The notes: generated by a model from the sequence alone, not told the origin. Shown: positions 51,647 through 63,848, counted from the stretch's first letter. The stretch: DNA of 64,000 nt from Phaeoceros laevis (GCA_049999765.1 JBNGIQ010009547.1:34444-98443); one strand, 5' to 3'. Program-made: numbers and translations.

Positions 51647-52377
51647 CCAGGGGAATGGGACAGGGAAATGCCCGGCAGCTTCTGCAGGAGCACGGGCACA
51701 GGACCAGGACCAGGACCCGAATAGTTCATGTCACTGGCAGGTGAAAGCCGCTGTCGGGGTTGGTGACGAGCAACTGACCAGGAAAGGGAACTCGCGAATC
51801 GAGGAAGGAAGCGGAAGGATTCGAGGAAAGTAGGTAGGTAGCAGCAGTTCACTGGTAAAGCGAGGTACGTACATACAATGACATCCGAAGGTTCTCTCTG
51901 TAGTCTGGTATTAAATGTGTCGGATATTGCAACAAATTGCTGGCGGGCAGATGCTACAGTAATAATGACATTAGTACTGTTCATCAAGCAGGTGGTCCCG
52001 TCCAGTCAGTTTCTGTCGCGACTGGAATGACGCCCGTGCCTCCAGCAACTCACCTACCTCCGCCATACGGATTTCCCTGCCCAAAATGTCACATACGTCA
52101 GCTGTCTCCTGGTTCACTCCCACTTGCCTTGCGCCGCCTTGTCCTGGGGCTCTGTCCCCACCTGCTACCTTGGATGCCATTGTTCAGGCAATTCGCCTGT
52201 CACCGCTGTAATTTTGACGGCTGCACATGTCCCAGGTTTTCCTCTGCCGGGTCCTCTCAGCGGATTGCATTTTGTCCTCATGTAGCAGAAACATTGGAGA
52301 GTTGTGGCTGCAGCTCCTGACCCTGGGGGCTTTGTGAGGAAGTGCAAGGCTGGGCTGCGGATCGCTCGGAGGGGTAC
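51647..52377. other. Upstream region of the LysM receptor gene
   Basis: An open frame at 51937-52320 (plus) contains PCPKCH and HRCNFDGCTCP Cys clusters, and a minus-strand frame 51971-52180 is also open. Neither gives a convincing gene. Confidence 0.4.
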
Positions 52378-54495
52378 ATGGGGCAGCTCCACCGGCTGTT
52401 GGCGGCTCTCTGCATCAGGTTCTTGTTGATCGCACTGGTGGCTAACAACATCGCTGCTCAGAAGCAGTACAACGTGCAAGGAAATGTTTGCGAACCCGCC
52501 AACACCACGGCTCCCTGTACAACTTACGCCTACTACCGGGTGAGGGCTGGGCAGACTCTGGAGCAGATCGGGAATTTGTTTCTGAAGAATCCGGCCGACA
52601 TTGCCACCGCAAGCAAAATCTCAGTGCCTGTTACTGACCAACTGCCGGAAGGGGAGCCGCTTTTAATACCGCTCAACTGCAGCTGCGATTCGCTGTACAC
52701 GGTGTCAGGCAGCTTGTATGGCAGCTACTATCAGGCGAACACCACCTACAAAATTCAGGCCGGGGACTACTACGCCAAGGTGGTGAACGACTCGTATGAC
52801 AATCTGGCAACTTGGCAGGCCGTCAATATCTCCAATCCCACACTAGTTCCAACCAATCTGTCCGTTGGAGTTGAAATCACGGTGCCTGTACGATGTGCTT
52901 GTTTGAGGCCTGAGCAGAATGGGACCACCTTGTTTTTGCTCACTTACGTGGTTGGGCATGATGAAACCTTGGATTTTGTGGCATCCGAGTTCAACGTGTT
53001 AATCTCTGATCTGCGGGCAGAGAATAAGTTGACAACAGATGACGTCTTCTACTCGACTACTCTTCTGGTGCCACTGAGGGCTCTGCCTAGGCTTACTTGG
53101 CAGCAACAGCAGCCGACTTCGGGGTCCCCTCCCCCTCCTGTGACTACCACCTCGTCCGGGAATAGCTCTGGGAAGAGCAAGACAGGTGTGATAGCCGGGG
53201 TGACCGGTGCAGTGGTCGTCCTTGCCCTATTGGGCATCCTGGTGGTTGTTTTCTTGAAGAGGAGGCGGCAGCCCAGGGAGAAGGAGGACCATTTTGAGGG
53301 TGATTTCGAGAGCATTCCAAGCAAGAGCACCGCCACTGCCACTACTGATGGGAAGTCTAGTTTAGCAGGAGATGTGCTTTCGGCCATGTCAGATATGGTG
53401 GGTGCAGACAGGCCCATCCTCTTCACCTACGAGGACCTCAAGGAAGCCACCGACAACTTCAGCCCCTTGAACAAGATTCAAGGGTCAGTCTACTATGGCA
53501 CTGTGCACGGCAACACTGTAGCTATTAAGCAGATGAAGGGGAACATGACGCAGGAGCTTAAGATTCTCTTCCAAGTTCACCACTCCAGCCTGATTAGGCT
53601 GCTGGGAGTTTGCAGCGATGACAGCTGTGAGCATGTCTATCTGGTCTACGAGTATGCTGAAAACGGATCTTTAGCTGACTGTCTCCGAAACCATCTACCT
53701 CTTGGACAGGACAGGGAAACAGCAAGTCATGAAGGCAGCTCGGCTGCCTTTTTGAGTTGGAACACTAGGCTCAAGATTGCCTTGGATGTTGCCACAGGCC
53801 TAGAGTACATACACGAGTATATCACACCTGCGTTCATACACAAGGACATCAAATCCAGCAACATATTGTTAGATGCAAAGCTTCATGCTAAGATTGCCAA
53901 CTTCGGCATGGCAAAGTCCGGGGCGAATGAAGCCATGCTCACAAGGCATATCCATGGAACTTATGGTTACATGGCTCCAGGTATTGTCCAACCTTTCGTT
54001 TGAAATCTTGTCGTCACGTAGTTATTTTTGTGGCTTTCTTTCTTCAGATTCTTACAGCAGCACTTGTGTGACACATCTTCAGAGTACCTGGAGCATGGAC
54101 TGGTCTCTACCAAGATCGACGTTTTCGCATTCGGTGTGGTTGTGCTGGAGCTCCTATCAGGCAGGGAGGCTGTCGTGAGGACCACAGAAGGGACATTTGG
54201 AGAGCGAGAAGTTTGCCTTTCTGACATGATAGGTCCCATCTTGGACTCTGATAATCCCCGTCTTAAACTGCAAGGCTGGATGGATCCTGTGTTAGGCAAT
54301 GCCTATCCCTTGGATGCTGCTTACAGTGTGGCCATCTTGGCCAGGGCTTGTGTGGATGAAGACCCCCACAAACGCCCCAGCATGAAAGACATCACGTACA
54401 CCTTGTCCAAGATGTTGGTGACTTCACTGGAATGGGAGGCCTCAGGAGTTGTCGGGCTGCCACAGCTGACCACCCAGCCTGTGGAGGGTAGATGA
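52378..54495 (+). CDS. LysM receptor-like protein with degenerate kinase (LYK4/5-LYR type)
   Basis: Exons 52378-53980 and 54083-54495; 671 residues. Signal peptide, then three LysM modules framed by the CXC pairs C101-C103 and C173-C175 (with C38 and C47), Pro-rich stalk, membrane span 270-293, juxtamembrane region and kinase fold. The glycine loop is degenerate (KIQGSVYYGTV), the VAIK Lys is present (TVAIKQMK), the catalytic loop is HKDIKSSN (D489), and DFG is replaced by NFG (N507). Such proteins perceive chitin or lipo-chitooligosaccharides and signal through an active LYK partner. ATG 52378 opens the signal peptide; the frame upstream has only GTG. Several AGs (54047, 54057, 54060) precede the acceptor at 54082, and only the last gives the conserved EYLEHGLVSTKIDVFAFG. 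Confidence 0.93.
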
Positions 54496-55690
54496 ATGGT
54501 CGGAACTTCGACCAGGTCCACACCTGCACTAAGTGTTTGTTTTACTGGTCAGACCTGTCGAAGAATGTCAAGTTTGATCCATGAAGAAGCAGGCTACCGG
54601 GTCATTCCCAGAGTCACACAGGCCAATGCCTGTCTTTTTTGTTTGCTTCCACCTGTGGACAAGGCCAGGGCTCTTGAAGTCATGTTGGAGAAGATAACAT
54701 GTGTTATCCTCAACATTGCCACAGCAGCATTTCTAGCTGACGATTGGCTAAAAACCATGTTAGAGGCTATTGTGGTCACTGTCTGTATCCCTCGTAAGAC
54801 AGTAGTGAGCACTTCGTATGAAGCACTACAATCGCCCATCACCTTGTGTAATCACGCAATTTTACGGCTAATTAGCTAGTAGTACAGTTGGAAGTTGGAT
54901 TAATGCACACGACGGGGAAACGGGAGGGAGACGTTTTTCCCGCTCTCGCCACTTGGGTACCTCAGCCGAGCCCGTCCGCAAACGCCGAGCCGTGAGGAGT
55001 CGAGGTCTGCGCCGGTATTCGTTGCGGATATTGCTGGTGTTGCAGACTCTTTCAGGGCTCGGTAGTTCATTTGTGGTGAGAAAGATGTGCTCAGTGAGTT
55101 GGTGTTGCTGATGAGGACGGTTACGTTCGTCCGCCTGGGCCCGAGTCACCCACATGGCTGAAGTGCTGTGAGCATGGTGGCTCCAGCCTTCACGGTGGCT
55201 GGGGCCAAGTTTTGGTGTAAAACTGCCTGTTCTCCTTCTTGTTAAGGATGTTTGGTACGCATTCCGGGGAATGCGGGGTCCGCAATTGACTGCTCCTGAT
55301 TGCAGAGTGGACATAGGTTGTAGCATTGGGTCCTCTAAAGTGGTGCACAAGGCTGTTACTTTGTCTTCTTTTTGCGCACCTTGGTTGGTGTCTGCTGCTC
55401 GGAGAAAGCTGCTCTCATTCTTCGCTGCGGATTACTTGCGCGTTGCATATGCGCGCAGGGCTTTGCTAACCCATTCCATTGTATGTTTCATGAGCTTGGT
55501 ACAATGACCTTATTCGGCCTGGTGATGGATAAGTCACCCGAATGAAAGAGATCGCCCACCTTGCAATTGGTTATCCGCTACATAGGTTGATCAGTAGTGC
55601 TCTCTGCTCGACTGCTGCCTTTGTTTTCGAGAGTTGTAGCAGATTGCTTCATTGACTCCTGCCGATGCTATTGCAGTATAGACTCCTTTC
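54496..55690. other. Intergenic between LysM receptor and RDR1
   Basis: 3' region of the receptor and promoter/leader of RDR1. Open frames are short and lack domains. Confidence 0.45.
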
Positions 55691-58600
55691 ATGGCTTCGC
55701 AGCAGTCAGCCCTTCGAACTTTGCATATATCCAACGTTCCTTATGAGGTTTTGGCGAAAGAGCTTGCTCAGTTTCTTGAAGGACATATTGGCGCAGTTGC
55801 TCATTGTGAGCTCAAGTCAAAAAACTACAAGTGGCGGCATGACGGGTACGGTTTTGTACAATTCGATGACAGAGAGTGCTGCGAAGATGCGATTGCCAAA
55901 GCAGCATGTCAGACCTTGGTTATCAAGAATACTCCTCTGAGGGCAAAATACGCAAGACGTGACATGAAGCTCAAACCGAAGTATGACCCCACACGCTTGG
56001 ATGAAGGCAAGTTATATGTGGGCTGTTTGATGAGCCCAACAAAATTGGGTGTTTTGTGGTCTCCAGTCACAAAGTGTGTCACGGTTGAGTTCGACTTTGA
56101 CACCCGGATGCTGCGGCTTCTCACGCAATTGGAAGGACCTGTTACTGGCTATGGGAGGGAGAAATGGGAATATAAGATGGAGTTCCCATTTCGGTTTTTG
56201 AGTTCCGTTGAACCTGTTACGACCGGTCATGGGAGTCAAGGGACTAAGGGTTTCTTAATACAGGTACTTCTCTTTACAGGCCACTGTGCATTTTAGACAA
56301 CTGTGGCAGATTTGCTTATTGTTGTGAATGTCAAGATCCACGCAGCTTTTTGACAACTGCTCATTTGAACTTGCAGCCCTGGAACCCCCCCAGGCTTTTC
56401 AAGCGTCAGCTTGAAGGGGCCGGACCGGAAGTATTTATGAACTTGCTGGGCCTGAACACAACCCAGGCGTACATCTACCACAGGGATGAACCAGAACAAC
56501 TCTGGGTACGTACGGTAGATTTCACTCCCAGAAGTAGCATCGGGCAGTCATTTGCATACTGCGTGGAGCTCCCAACTGTGAACAACCAGGTGTACAAGAA
56601 TATCCTTAAGAGGTGTGAGGAGTTTCACATATCTTGGTCCAGGGCTCCAGTAAGACACCTCACAATAGAACCGGCAACTACTTTTGCAAGGCTAGATTCT
56701 ATGATAGTACCCATCCTGAGGTGCCCACATCTCAGTGGGCTCCCTTTTGAAATCCTTTTTTTGCTGCACCAGCTTATTCAAAACGGACATGTTAGTGGTC
56801 CCTGCCTTACACTTGCGTTTTATGCCATGCTCTACCCAGAAGGATGTCAAATGCCAGCTGCACTAGAAGGGTATGTCAGCTCACAATTGCCTGGACAGAT
56901 CATCCAAGCAGCACTAACCCAGCTGTATAACCAGACTGAGGTATGTTACAATCCTATAGAACATACGACAAAGCAGTTTGAGGGGTTCATCCGTCGAAGA
57001 GGTCAGCCTGGTAGGTCAAATGCCATTGAGTTGGACGAGGGCCAGATGAGAGTTCACCGTCTGTTGGTTACACCCACCAAAGGTATATTCAGCGGCCCAG
57101 AGATTGATATATCCAATCGTGTAACCAGGCAGTACGTGGATTGCATAGACAGTTTTCTTCGTGTCTCCTTTGTGGAGGAGGACTACGACTTTCTGCCCTC
57201 TTCAGCTCTTTCGGTTCCTCTGTCAGGTGGAGCAGCCACAGGGTTGCGGCCTGACAGATCTGACATCTACAGAAGAATCTCCGGGTTCATGAGGGATGGA
57301 TTCCGGTTTGGAGGGAAGACCTATCAGTTTCTCGCATTTTCATCCAGCCAACTGAGGGAGCAATCTCTGTGGATGTTTTCGGGGTCTGAGCATGGTATCA
57401 CGACTCAGGAAATCAGGGAATGGATGGGTGACTTTTTGAACATCCGAAATGTAGCAGAGTGTGCCGCAAGAATGGGGCAATGCTTTTCGTCATCCACCCC
57501 AACTCTGGAAGTACCAAAGCATGAGGTGGAACACCTGGACGACATTGTGAGAGAGTACGGAGGGGTGAAATACTGCTTCTCTGACGGGATAGGGAAAATC
57601 TCACTGAGGTTTGCTACCGAGGTTGCAGCAAAATGTGGACCTAAGACAGCAGGGAAGGTGCCATCGGCTTTTCAGATCCGGTACGGTGGCTACAAGGGAG
57701 TGGTAGCTGTTGATCTGCGGTCGTCAAGAAAGCTGTCTTTGCGGAACAGCATGAAGAAATTCCCTTCTCAGCATATTGGCCTAGAGGTCCTGAGCTGCAC
57801 CCGAGTGATACCTTGCTACCTGAACCGTCAAGTCATAAGTCTCCTGTCCACTCTCCAAGTTCCGGATGACGTATTTGAAGAAATTCAGCGCAACGTAATA
57901 AAGCAGCTACTATCAATGCAGACTGAGGCCGCAGGTGCCTACCTTTGTCCCTGGTCCTCTCCTTCCAGCGCACGCACGTTTGATTGGTGTTGCCGTTAGT
58001 TTGCTTCTCCTCACGATGTTGACTCTAACGTGTGCCGACTTCCACAGTGGCTCTTGAAGTCCTCGAGGTGGCGTCCTCCGGACACAACCATGTTGCCAAC
58101 ATGGAGCTGTTACGCGCTGGATTTCCACCACATGAGCCTTTTCTTTACTCTGTCCTGGGAGCTTTCAGTCAGCTCCAGCTCGTTAATCTGCGAACAAAGT
58201 CACGCATTCTTGTGCCGAAAGGGCGGTGCCTGATGGGTTGTTTAGATGAGTTGGCAGTGCTGCAATACGGCCAGGTGTTTGTCCAAGTATCACCTACTCC
58301 AGGAAATCGGTATTATTTGGATGATGGCCTGCGGCAGTTCCCGTCGTACAGGGGATTTTACCGTAACCAAAATCCTGGGTACGTTGTGAAGGGAATGGTG
58401 GTGGTTGCCAAGAACCCCTGTGTGCATCCAGGTGATGTCCGAGTTTTGGAAGCTGTGGACGTCCCTCAGCTACACCACATGATTGATTGTGTTGTATTCC
58501 CGCAGCTGGGCGCCAGGTATTCTAGTTTCACAGTGCTGGTAGTGCTGTTCTCCTACCCCACCAGTTCTGTTGTTCATCTTACTAAAATGTGCTGTTCTGT

Positions 58601-59680
58601 GCCTTTCCTAGGCCGCATCCAAATGAGTGCTCAGGCAGTGACCTGGACGGAGACCTTTATTTTGTGAGCTGGGACCCCAGACTGGTTCCCAGCTCAGCAG
58701 ACGCCCCCATGCATTACACCCCAGCTCCAAAGATCCAGCTGGATCATTCTGTTACTGTCGAGGTAAGTCCCGACCCTCAGTCTTGTCTTCTTTAAAAGAT
58801 CACTGCCTCGTCACCGGCACTGCTGATGAACAGTTTGTTTGTATCTTGTTTCCAGGAGATTCAACAGTTCTTTCTGGATCATATGGTGAATGACAGCCTG
58901 GGTGTGATATCAAATGCACACGTTGTGCACGCAGATAAATCTCATCTCAAGGCTCGGGATCCTAAATGCCTTGAGTTGGCGAAACTCCTCTCCATTGCTT
59001 TGAACTTTCCTAAAACAGGTGCACCTGCGGTGATGCCCACCAACCTGAGGCCTGAGGAGTACCCTGATTTTATGGAGAAGCACGAAAAAAGCTATGTTTC
59101 AGATGGAGTTCTAGGAAAGCTATACAGGGCAGTCAGGAGTGCCTCCACAGAACAGCCTTCACCACAAATCACCAAGGCCCGCATCGTAAGAGCCTTCGAC
59201 AAAAGCCTAGTGGCTGAAGGGTATGAAGACTACCTGGAAGAGGCTGTATTTCTGAAAAGCGAGTATGATGCCAGGCTGATTGCACTTATGAACCAGTACG
59301 GTATTATGACGGAGGCAGAATTGGTGAGTGGCAACATCGTCACCTTGTCCAGGCATTACAAAAGGAGGCAAGGAGACGTGAAACAGAGAATCATGTTCGC
59401 TGTCCAAGCTCTGCGTAAGCAAGCAAAAGGGTGGTTCCATCATGGGTACTACGGGGAGGATTACGAGGACGACCAGGCAGCCGTCGACCCGCAGGCAGTA
59501 GTGGCATACATCTCAAAGCATGATACCTATGCCAAAGCGTCGGCTTGGTACTATGTGACATACCATGCTGATCATGTGAACGAACCCCCATATTTTCTCA
59601 GTTTTCCCTGGCTGATGCATGACAAGCTTATAGCCCTGAAGACCCTGGCCAAAGAAAACGATCCTTGTAACCAGATGTGA
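55691..59680 (+). CDS. RDR1: RNA-dependent RNA polymerase, RDR1 class
   Basis: Five exons: 55691-56263, 56377-57934, 58048-58516, 58612-58762, 58856-59680; 1191 residues. An RRM-like N-terminal domain (LRTLHISNVPYEV, YGFVQFDD) precedes the RdRP core. Motifs: LPFEILF, FSGPEIDISNRVTRQYVD, FLRVSFVEEDYD, YCFSDGIGKIS, SAFQIRYGGYKGVVAVDLR, LMGCLDE, VVAKNPCVHPGDVRVLEAVDVPQLHHMIDCVVFP. The catalytic loop is DLDGD (residues 877-881), the alpha-class form. Residue-level match over the whole core is to RDR1 rather than RDR2 or RDR6. An insertion of about 20 residues (YYLDDGLRQFPSYRGFYRNQ) sits just before VVKGMVVVAKNP. RDR1 makes double-stranded RNA from single-stranded templates for small-RNA silencing and is part of antiviral defence. 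Confidence 0.96.
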
Positions 59681-59790
59681 GGGCTGCTGAGGTAATCAAG
59701 CCTGTAGCATTGAAGGCAGATCCTTTTAACCAGGGCCCGGCGGTGGAAATTCAGACATTGGTATGGATGAAATCGTGATTGCGGTTGAGT

Positions 59791-60183
59791 CCATAGTTAC
59801 ACCGTACGTAAAATACGTTTTGGCGTATTGCGTATTATACGCGTATAGTACGCGTATAGAAATATAGTGTACGTTTTTTGGCCACGTGTCAAAACGGAGT
59901 TCGTAAAATACGTTAAAAAGTACGAAAAATACTTACTTAAAAAACGTGAATAATTTCTAAGTTCTAGTTAAAAGTAATTTTCAATTTTCTACTTGAAGTC
60001 TTAAAGAAAGAAAGAAAGCGGGACCGCGGGAACGTGGACGGGACCTGGGGCTTGGACGGAACGGTTGCCAAGTCACGACGCCACGTTTCGCCACGTATAA
60101 TGTACCGTATAATTCGCGTTTTTACATAATACGTGTATTATACGTGCGTATTTTTTAAAAATACGCGATTTGGGTAACTATGG
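59791..60183. mobile_element. MITE with 6-bp target duplication
   Basis: A 393-bp AT-rich block with terminal inverted repeats CCATAGTTAC / GTAACTATGG, flanked on both sides by TTGAGT (59785-59790 and 60184-60189), the target-site duplication. The interior is dense in (A)AATACG and TACGTATA-type words and self-complementary near both ends. It has no coding capacity and lies just 3' of RDR1. Confidence 0.85.
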
Positions 60184-60424
60184 TTGAGTCTAAGACGTTC
60201 CCTGCAATTTGCTCGTCCGTGGTAAGAAAAGTCGGAGGGCCGCCTGTATGACACACTTGGGGCTAGTTAAGCAACGAACCGTGTAAAATATAACTCTTTA
60301 TATATTTGATTACGTTTCTGAGGTAAATGGGTGAATTGGTTGTCACTTGAGCTCCAAACTAGCATCCGCTCTATGAGGCAGCTGCTGTTGGTTGGGATTC
60401 ACTATTAACCAACTTGCAGGATAA

Positions 60425-61826
60425 TTACAGAGGTCGATAGGCACTCTCAGTATCCACAACAATTGGGTTCAGTTCAAGCTGCTCTGCGAAATTCTCAAAC
60501 AATGCTTTTACCAAGACTTGGAACTCAGACCTGTCTATCTCGCCACTGTTGTCAGCATCCACAGTGGAAAAGACCTTATCAAAAAGCTGCTCCACACTTT
60601 CGTCTGCCTGGTGAGGAGGAAGTCCCCATTCGATGCCTTTGCTTTCAAGGACAGGTCGGATCTCCACTTTATCTAGCTTGGCATCGTTGTTCACATCAAG
60701 CTCCTTAAATATTGTGTCAGTTACTTCACTGAGTAGTTTCTCGTCTCCTAGTACCTGCACCAATCCATTCAATTGGTTCAACTTAAGAAAGCCAACTACC
60801 AGACCAGAACTCGCAGAAATGACATTGTTAGAGTGCACAGCATCTTTACTGCGTGCTCACTGCCTGCACATGGACCACATCCTTACCTTCCTGAGCCCAG
60901 ATCCATTTATCACCTTCAAATCATGCACAACGACAATGGGCTTCACTTGTAAAGACTTTGCAAGGTCTTGCAACATGTCTTGAAGCAATTTGGCGAACTG
61001 AGCCTGCCCAAGTTCCTGAGTCCCGTCAACTCCATACTCGGTAAAAAGATCGTTTAATAGCTTTCCAGCCTCCGGTGTCACTACAGTTGTAAGCGAGGTG
61101 TCAGCCAAATGCCGGGCAATGATGGTAGTAGTTAAGAGTGAGTAGTAGTCACACATACCTGAAGGTGTTGGAACCCCCATTTCAACTCCCAGTTGGAGTA
61201 TGGCAGGCCGCAGCTCACTCCTGCTCAGCTTCCCATTGTCATCTGTATCAAATTCAGTAAACAAGTTCTCTGCCAGCATAGCGAACTCGTCTTCATCGTC
61301 CAGGAGTCCTCTAATGACAGATCCATCCAACACAGATATTACCACTGGCCCCTCTGTTAAAACAAGAGAGAGCGACAAATTCAGCAATAACAACTACGTC
61401 CAGTGCCTACATTTCAAGCAGATGAAGATCCAGCTCGGTTCAAACGACGCAGTCCTACTGTGCAAAATCCACAGCTCCGTAAAGACCAATCTGAAGTGTT
61501 CATCATCAAACGCTCGAATTACCCTCAAGCGCGTCGGCAAGAGCCTGCAGATACTTTTCTACAGTTCCCCTAAATGTTTCTTCGTCCAGTTCATCATCAG
61601 GAATGGTGATCCCCTCGAAGGCCTTGTCTAAACGCTGCTTGGAGAGCTCCGCTCCGAGAAGCACCACGGCGGCTTCTGCCTCAGCTGCTGCACGGGCCTG
61701 CTGCCCTGTAAGCGCACCGTTGCTCTCGCCAGCCCGCTCCGTGAACTTTTTGGAGGCCCGAGAGGCCAGTTCTGGCAGAACCTTGCGAATCTGAGACCCG
61801 TCAAGCACCGAGTAGGATTCCGCCAT
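60425..61826 (-). CDS. EF-hand calcium-binding protein
   Basis: Minus-strand exons 61826-61523, 61353-61159, 61080-60887, 60754-60425; 340 residues. ATG 61826 gives MAESYSVLDGSQIRKVLPEL. Canonical EF-hand loops lie at residues 137-148 (DTDDNGKLSRSE) and 297-308 (DADNSGEIDRSE). The loop at 251-262 (DVNNDAKLDKVE) has Ala at the usual Gly position. A fourth site (EYGVDGTQELGQ) lacks ligands. The SVLDGS motif occurs twice, at the start of the protein and after the first intron, so the protein may be an internal duplication. It resembles a plant family of cytosolic two-lobed EF-hand proteins of unknown partner. No transmembrane segment or kinase domain is present. Confidence 0.88.
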
Positions 61827-62384
61827 CACTCCTTACCCCAGGAGCGAGGTTGTCCGGAATGGAATGCAGTGGAGACACTCCGAGAGGAGCTGATCGGACG
61901 ACTGCCTAACCGCTGCAACGTACAAAGGACTAAGCTAGGAGTCACAAAGAATGCTCTCGCACAAGCGAGCTGCTGTAGACTACGAGCCCTTTTGAGGTCA
62001 CCAATATTCTTTGCGGTGAAGTGACCGGGTGAACTGCAGTTACTGCACTACCTGAATAGACTACACTGTTGCCGAGCGATCTTATAGACGCACACAAAAG
62101 CGCAAGTACAAAAGCGCAAGTACAGGCCTTCGGAAGGTTGTGTTGCACTCACAGTTTGAAGTAGAGTGAACTGTTCTTGCCCAACCAATTTGTACCAAAC
62201 ACCAGAAATAAACTTCTTCCTCTTCTTCCACACTTTCAATTTCCAAAACTACTGGTTGCAATTTTCAAAACATGTCCCTTCAAAACCAGCCACACCATAG
62301 AAGACCGTGGGGCTTATTGCAGGCTCACAAGTGGGAAAACAATCCACACTTGTTGGACAGAACGCCCCGATGCAAAGTCGCAAT
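61827..62384. other. Intergenic between EF-hand and amidotransferase genes
   Basis: Promoter of the EF-hand gene and 3' end of the next minus-strand gene. A short direct repeat (AAAGCGCAAGTAC) lies near 62096-62125. Confidence 0.45.
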
Positions 62385-63848
62385 TCAATTGCCCTTCAAG
62401 AATGCCTTGCAAAGCTTTTGCAATATTTCGGCATCAGCTTGCCCTTCATCCATGGACTTCTTTGCTGCATTTACCTGCTCCTCCTGTGATCTCAAGTGCA
62501 ACACCTCCTCAGATACAGCCGCCGAAGGGGTAGCGGCAACACAGAGGCACTCTGTTCACAGGAGTGCCAACTGGCCAGCAAACAAAGCAGCTTTGAAATG
62601 CATGTAATGGAGCTGTCATCTGACCTTCAGAACTCCAAGTGCAAGACGCCCTTCAAGAATCTCTTCCTCCACATCTCTGGTGAACTCGGGATGCCCTTGG
62701 ATGCCTAGCGTATGTTCACCTACGGAAAACATCTCAATTCCAGTCTTCTCTGACCAAGCCAGAACCTCAGCTCCAGGTGGGACTTCACATACCTGTCAAC
62801 ACAGCAACTAAGGTCTTCTCAGCCTCAGCAACCAGAGCCCCTTCCACATTATCTTCTGAACATTCCAAGCGCTTCAGTTGGAGCACCACTTACGGCATCA
62901 CGGTGAATTTCCAGAATCTTAAGAGCCCGTGGTAGGCCCAATCCGTAGGGCTTAGCCAGCAGGGCCTCACTGACGGTGATCTCCTTCAGCCCGATCTCCC
63001 ATCCTACGGAGCTCCTCCCCGTAGTCCCTCCCAATGCTCGACTCAAGACCTAGGAGTCAGAATTCAGATTGGTAAGCAGATAAATTGACAGCCCTCTCTA
63101 TCTAAACTGGTGGCAGTCATTTGCTAGGTACCTGATGCCCGAAGCACACTCCAAGAGTTCTCTTCTTCTTTTCATGCACCTGCCGGAGAATCTCACATAG
63201 CTTCTCGATCCAGGGCTCGGATCCGTGGGCGTCATGCCGGCTGCCTGACACAACGAAGCCGTCATAACTCTCCAGTTCTTCGTCCGAAGGGAATTTTCCT
63301 TCTATGACGGCAAAGATGTCCCAGGTCTCGCCGGGGTCGCTGAGCAGGTGCACAAACATCTCCCCGTAGCCTCCATACTTCCGGATGGCCCCCTCCGGAG
63401 CGTGGCCTGTCATGAGCACCGCAAACCGCTTTCCGGTCTCTTGCTTCGGCAATTCACCAATAGCAGGCTCCACAGCAGACACGGACTGCTCTACAGCCAT
63501 CTCAGATGAGTCCCGAGTTCTCACAGCTTCAGGATGCGCACATCGCGCAGCCGAGGATACGGATTTGAATCCCATTGCCCCAATTGCAACCGCATGCCCG
63601 CCTGTGCTTAGAGACATTATTCCGGGTAGGAGTCTGCCAATTTGGGGAACCGCCCGACCAGGCTGCAGCGATCCCGATGGGACAAGGAGGCGAGGATTAG
63701 CAGCTGAGGAATCCGCAACTCGAGCAGAGCAGGTGAAGGATTTAGCGTACGCCAACTTGGACGACCAGAGAGGATAAGGCCGACTGCTGAACTCAAACAG
63801 GAATTGCAAGGGCAGGCCGAGAATCTGGGGCCGTGTGTGGCACCGCAT
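62385..63848 (-). CDS. Gamma-glutamyl-peptidase-like class I glutamine amidotransferase
   Basis: Minus-strand exons 63848-63132, 63049-62894, 62792-62625, 62483-62385; 379 residues from ATG 63848. The first ~145 residues are Ser/Ala/Arg-rich and look like a plastid or mitochondrial targeting extension; ATG 63617 is an alternative start. The catalytic domain starts KRFAVLMTGHAPEGAIRKYGGYGEMF. It has the nucleophile elbow GVCFGHQ (Cys235), GRSSVGWEIGLKEI, and GIQGHPEFTRD with His325 and Glu327. The layout is that of plant GGP1-like peptidases, which cleave gamma-glutamyl bonds in glutathione conjugates, and of GMP-synthase-type amidotransferases. Arabidopsis GGPs are cytosolic and about 250 residues long, so the N-terminal extension is unusual. 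Confidence 0.88.

Noticed and set aside
51937-52320. Open frame with PCPKCH and CNFDGCTCP clusters, looking like a zinc ribbon
   Set aside because: Spacing fits no zinc fold I know, and the frame lies in the promoter/leader of the LysM receptor with an open frame on the opposite strand too.
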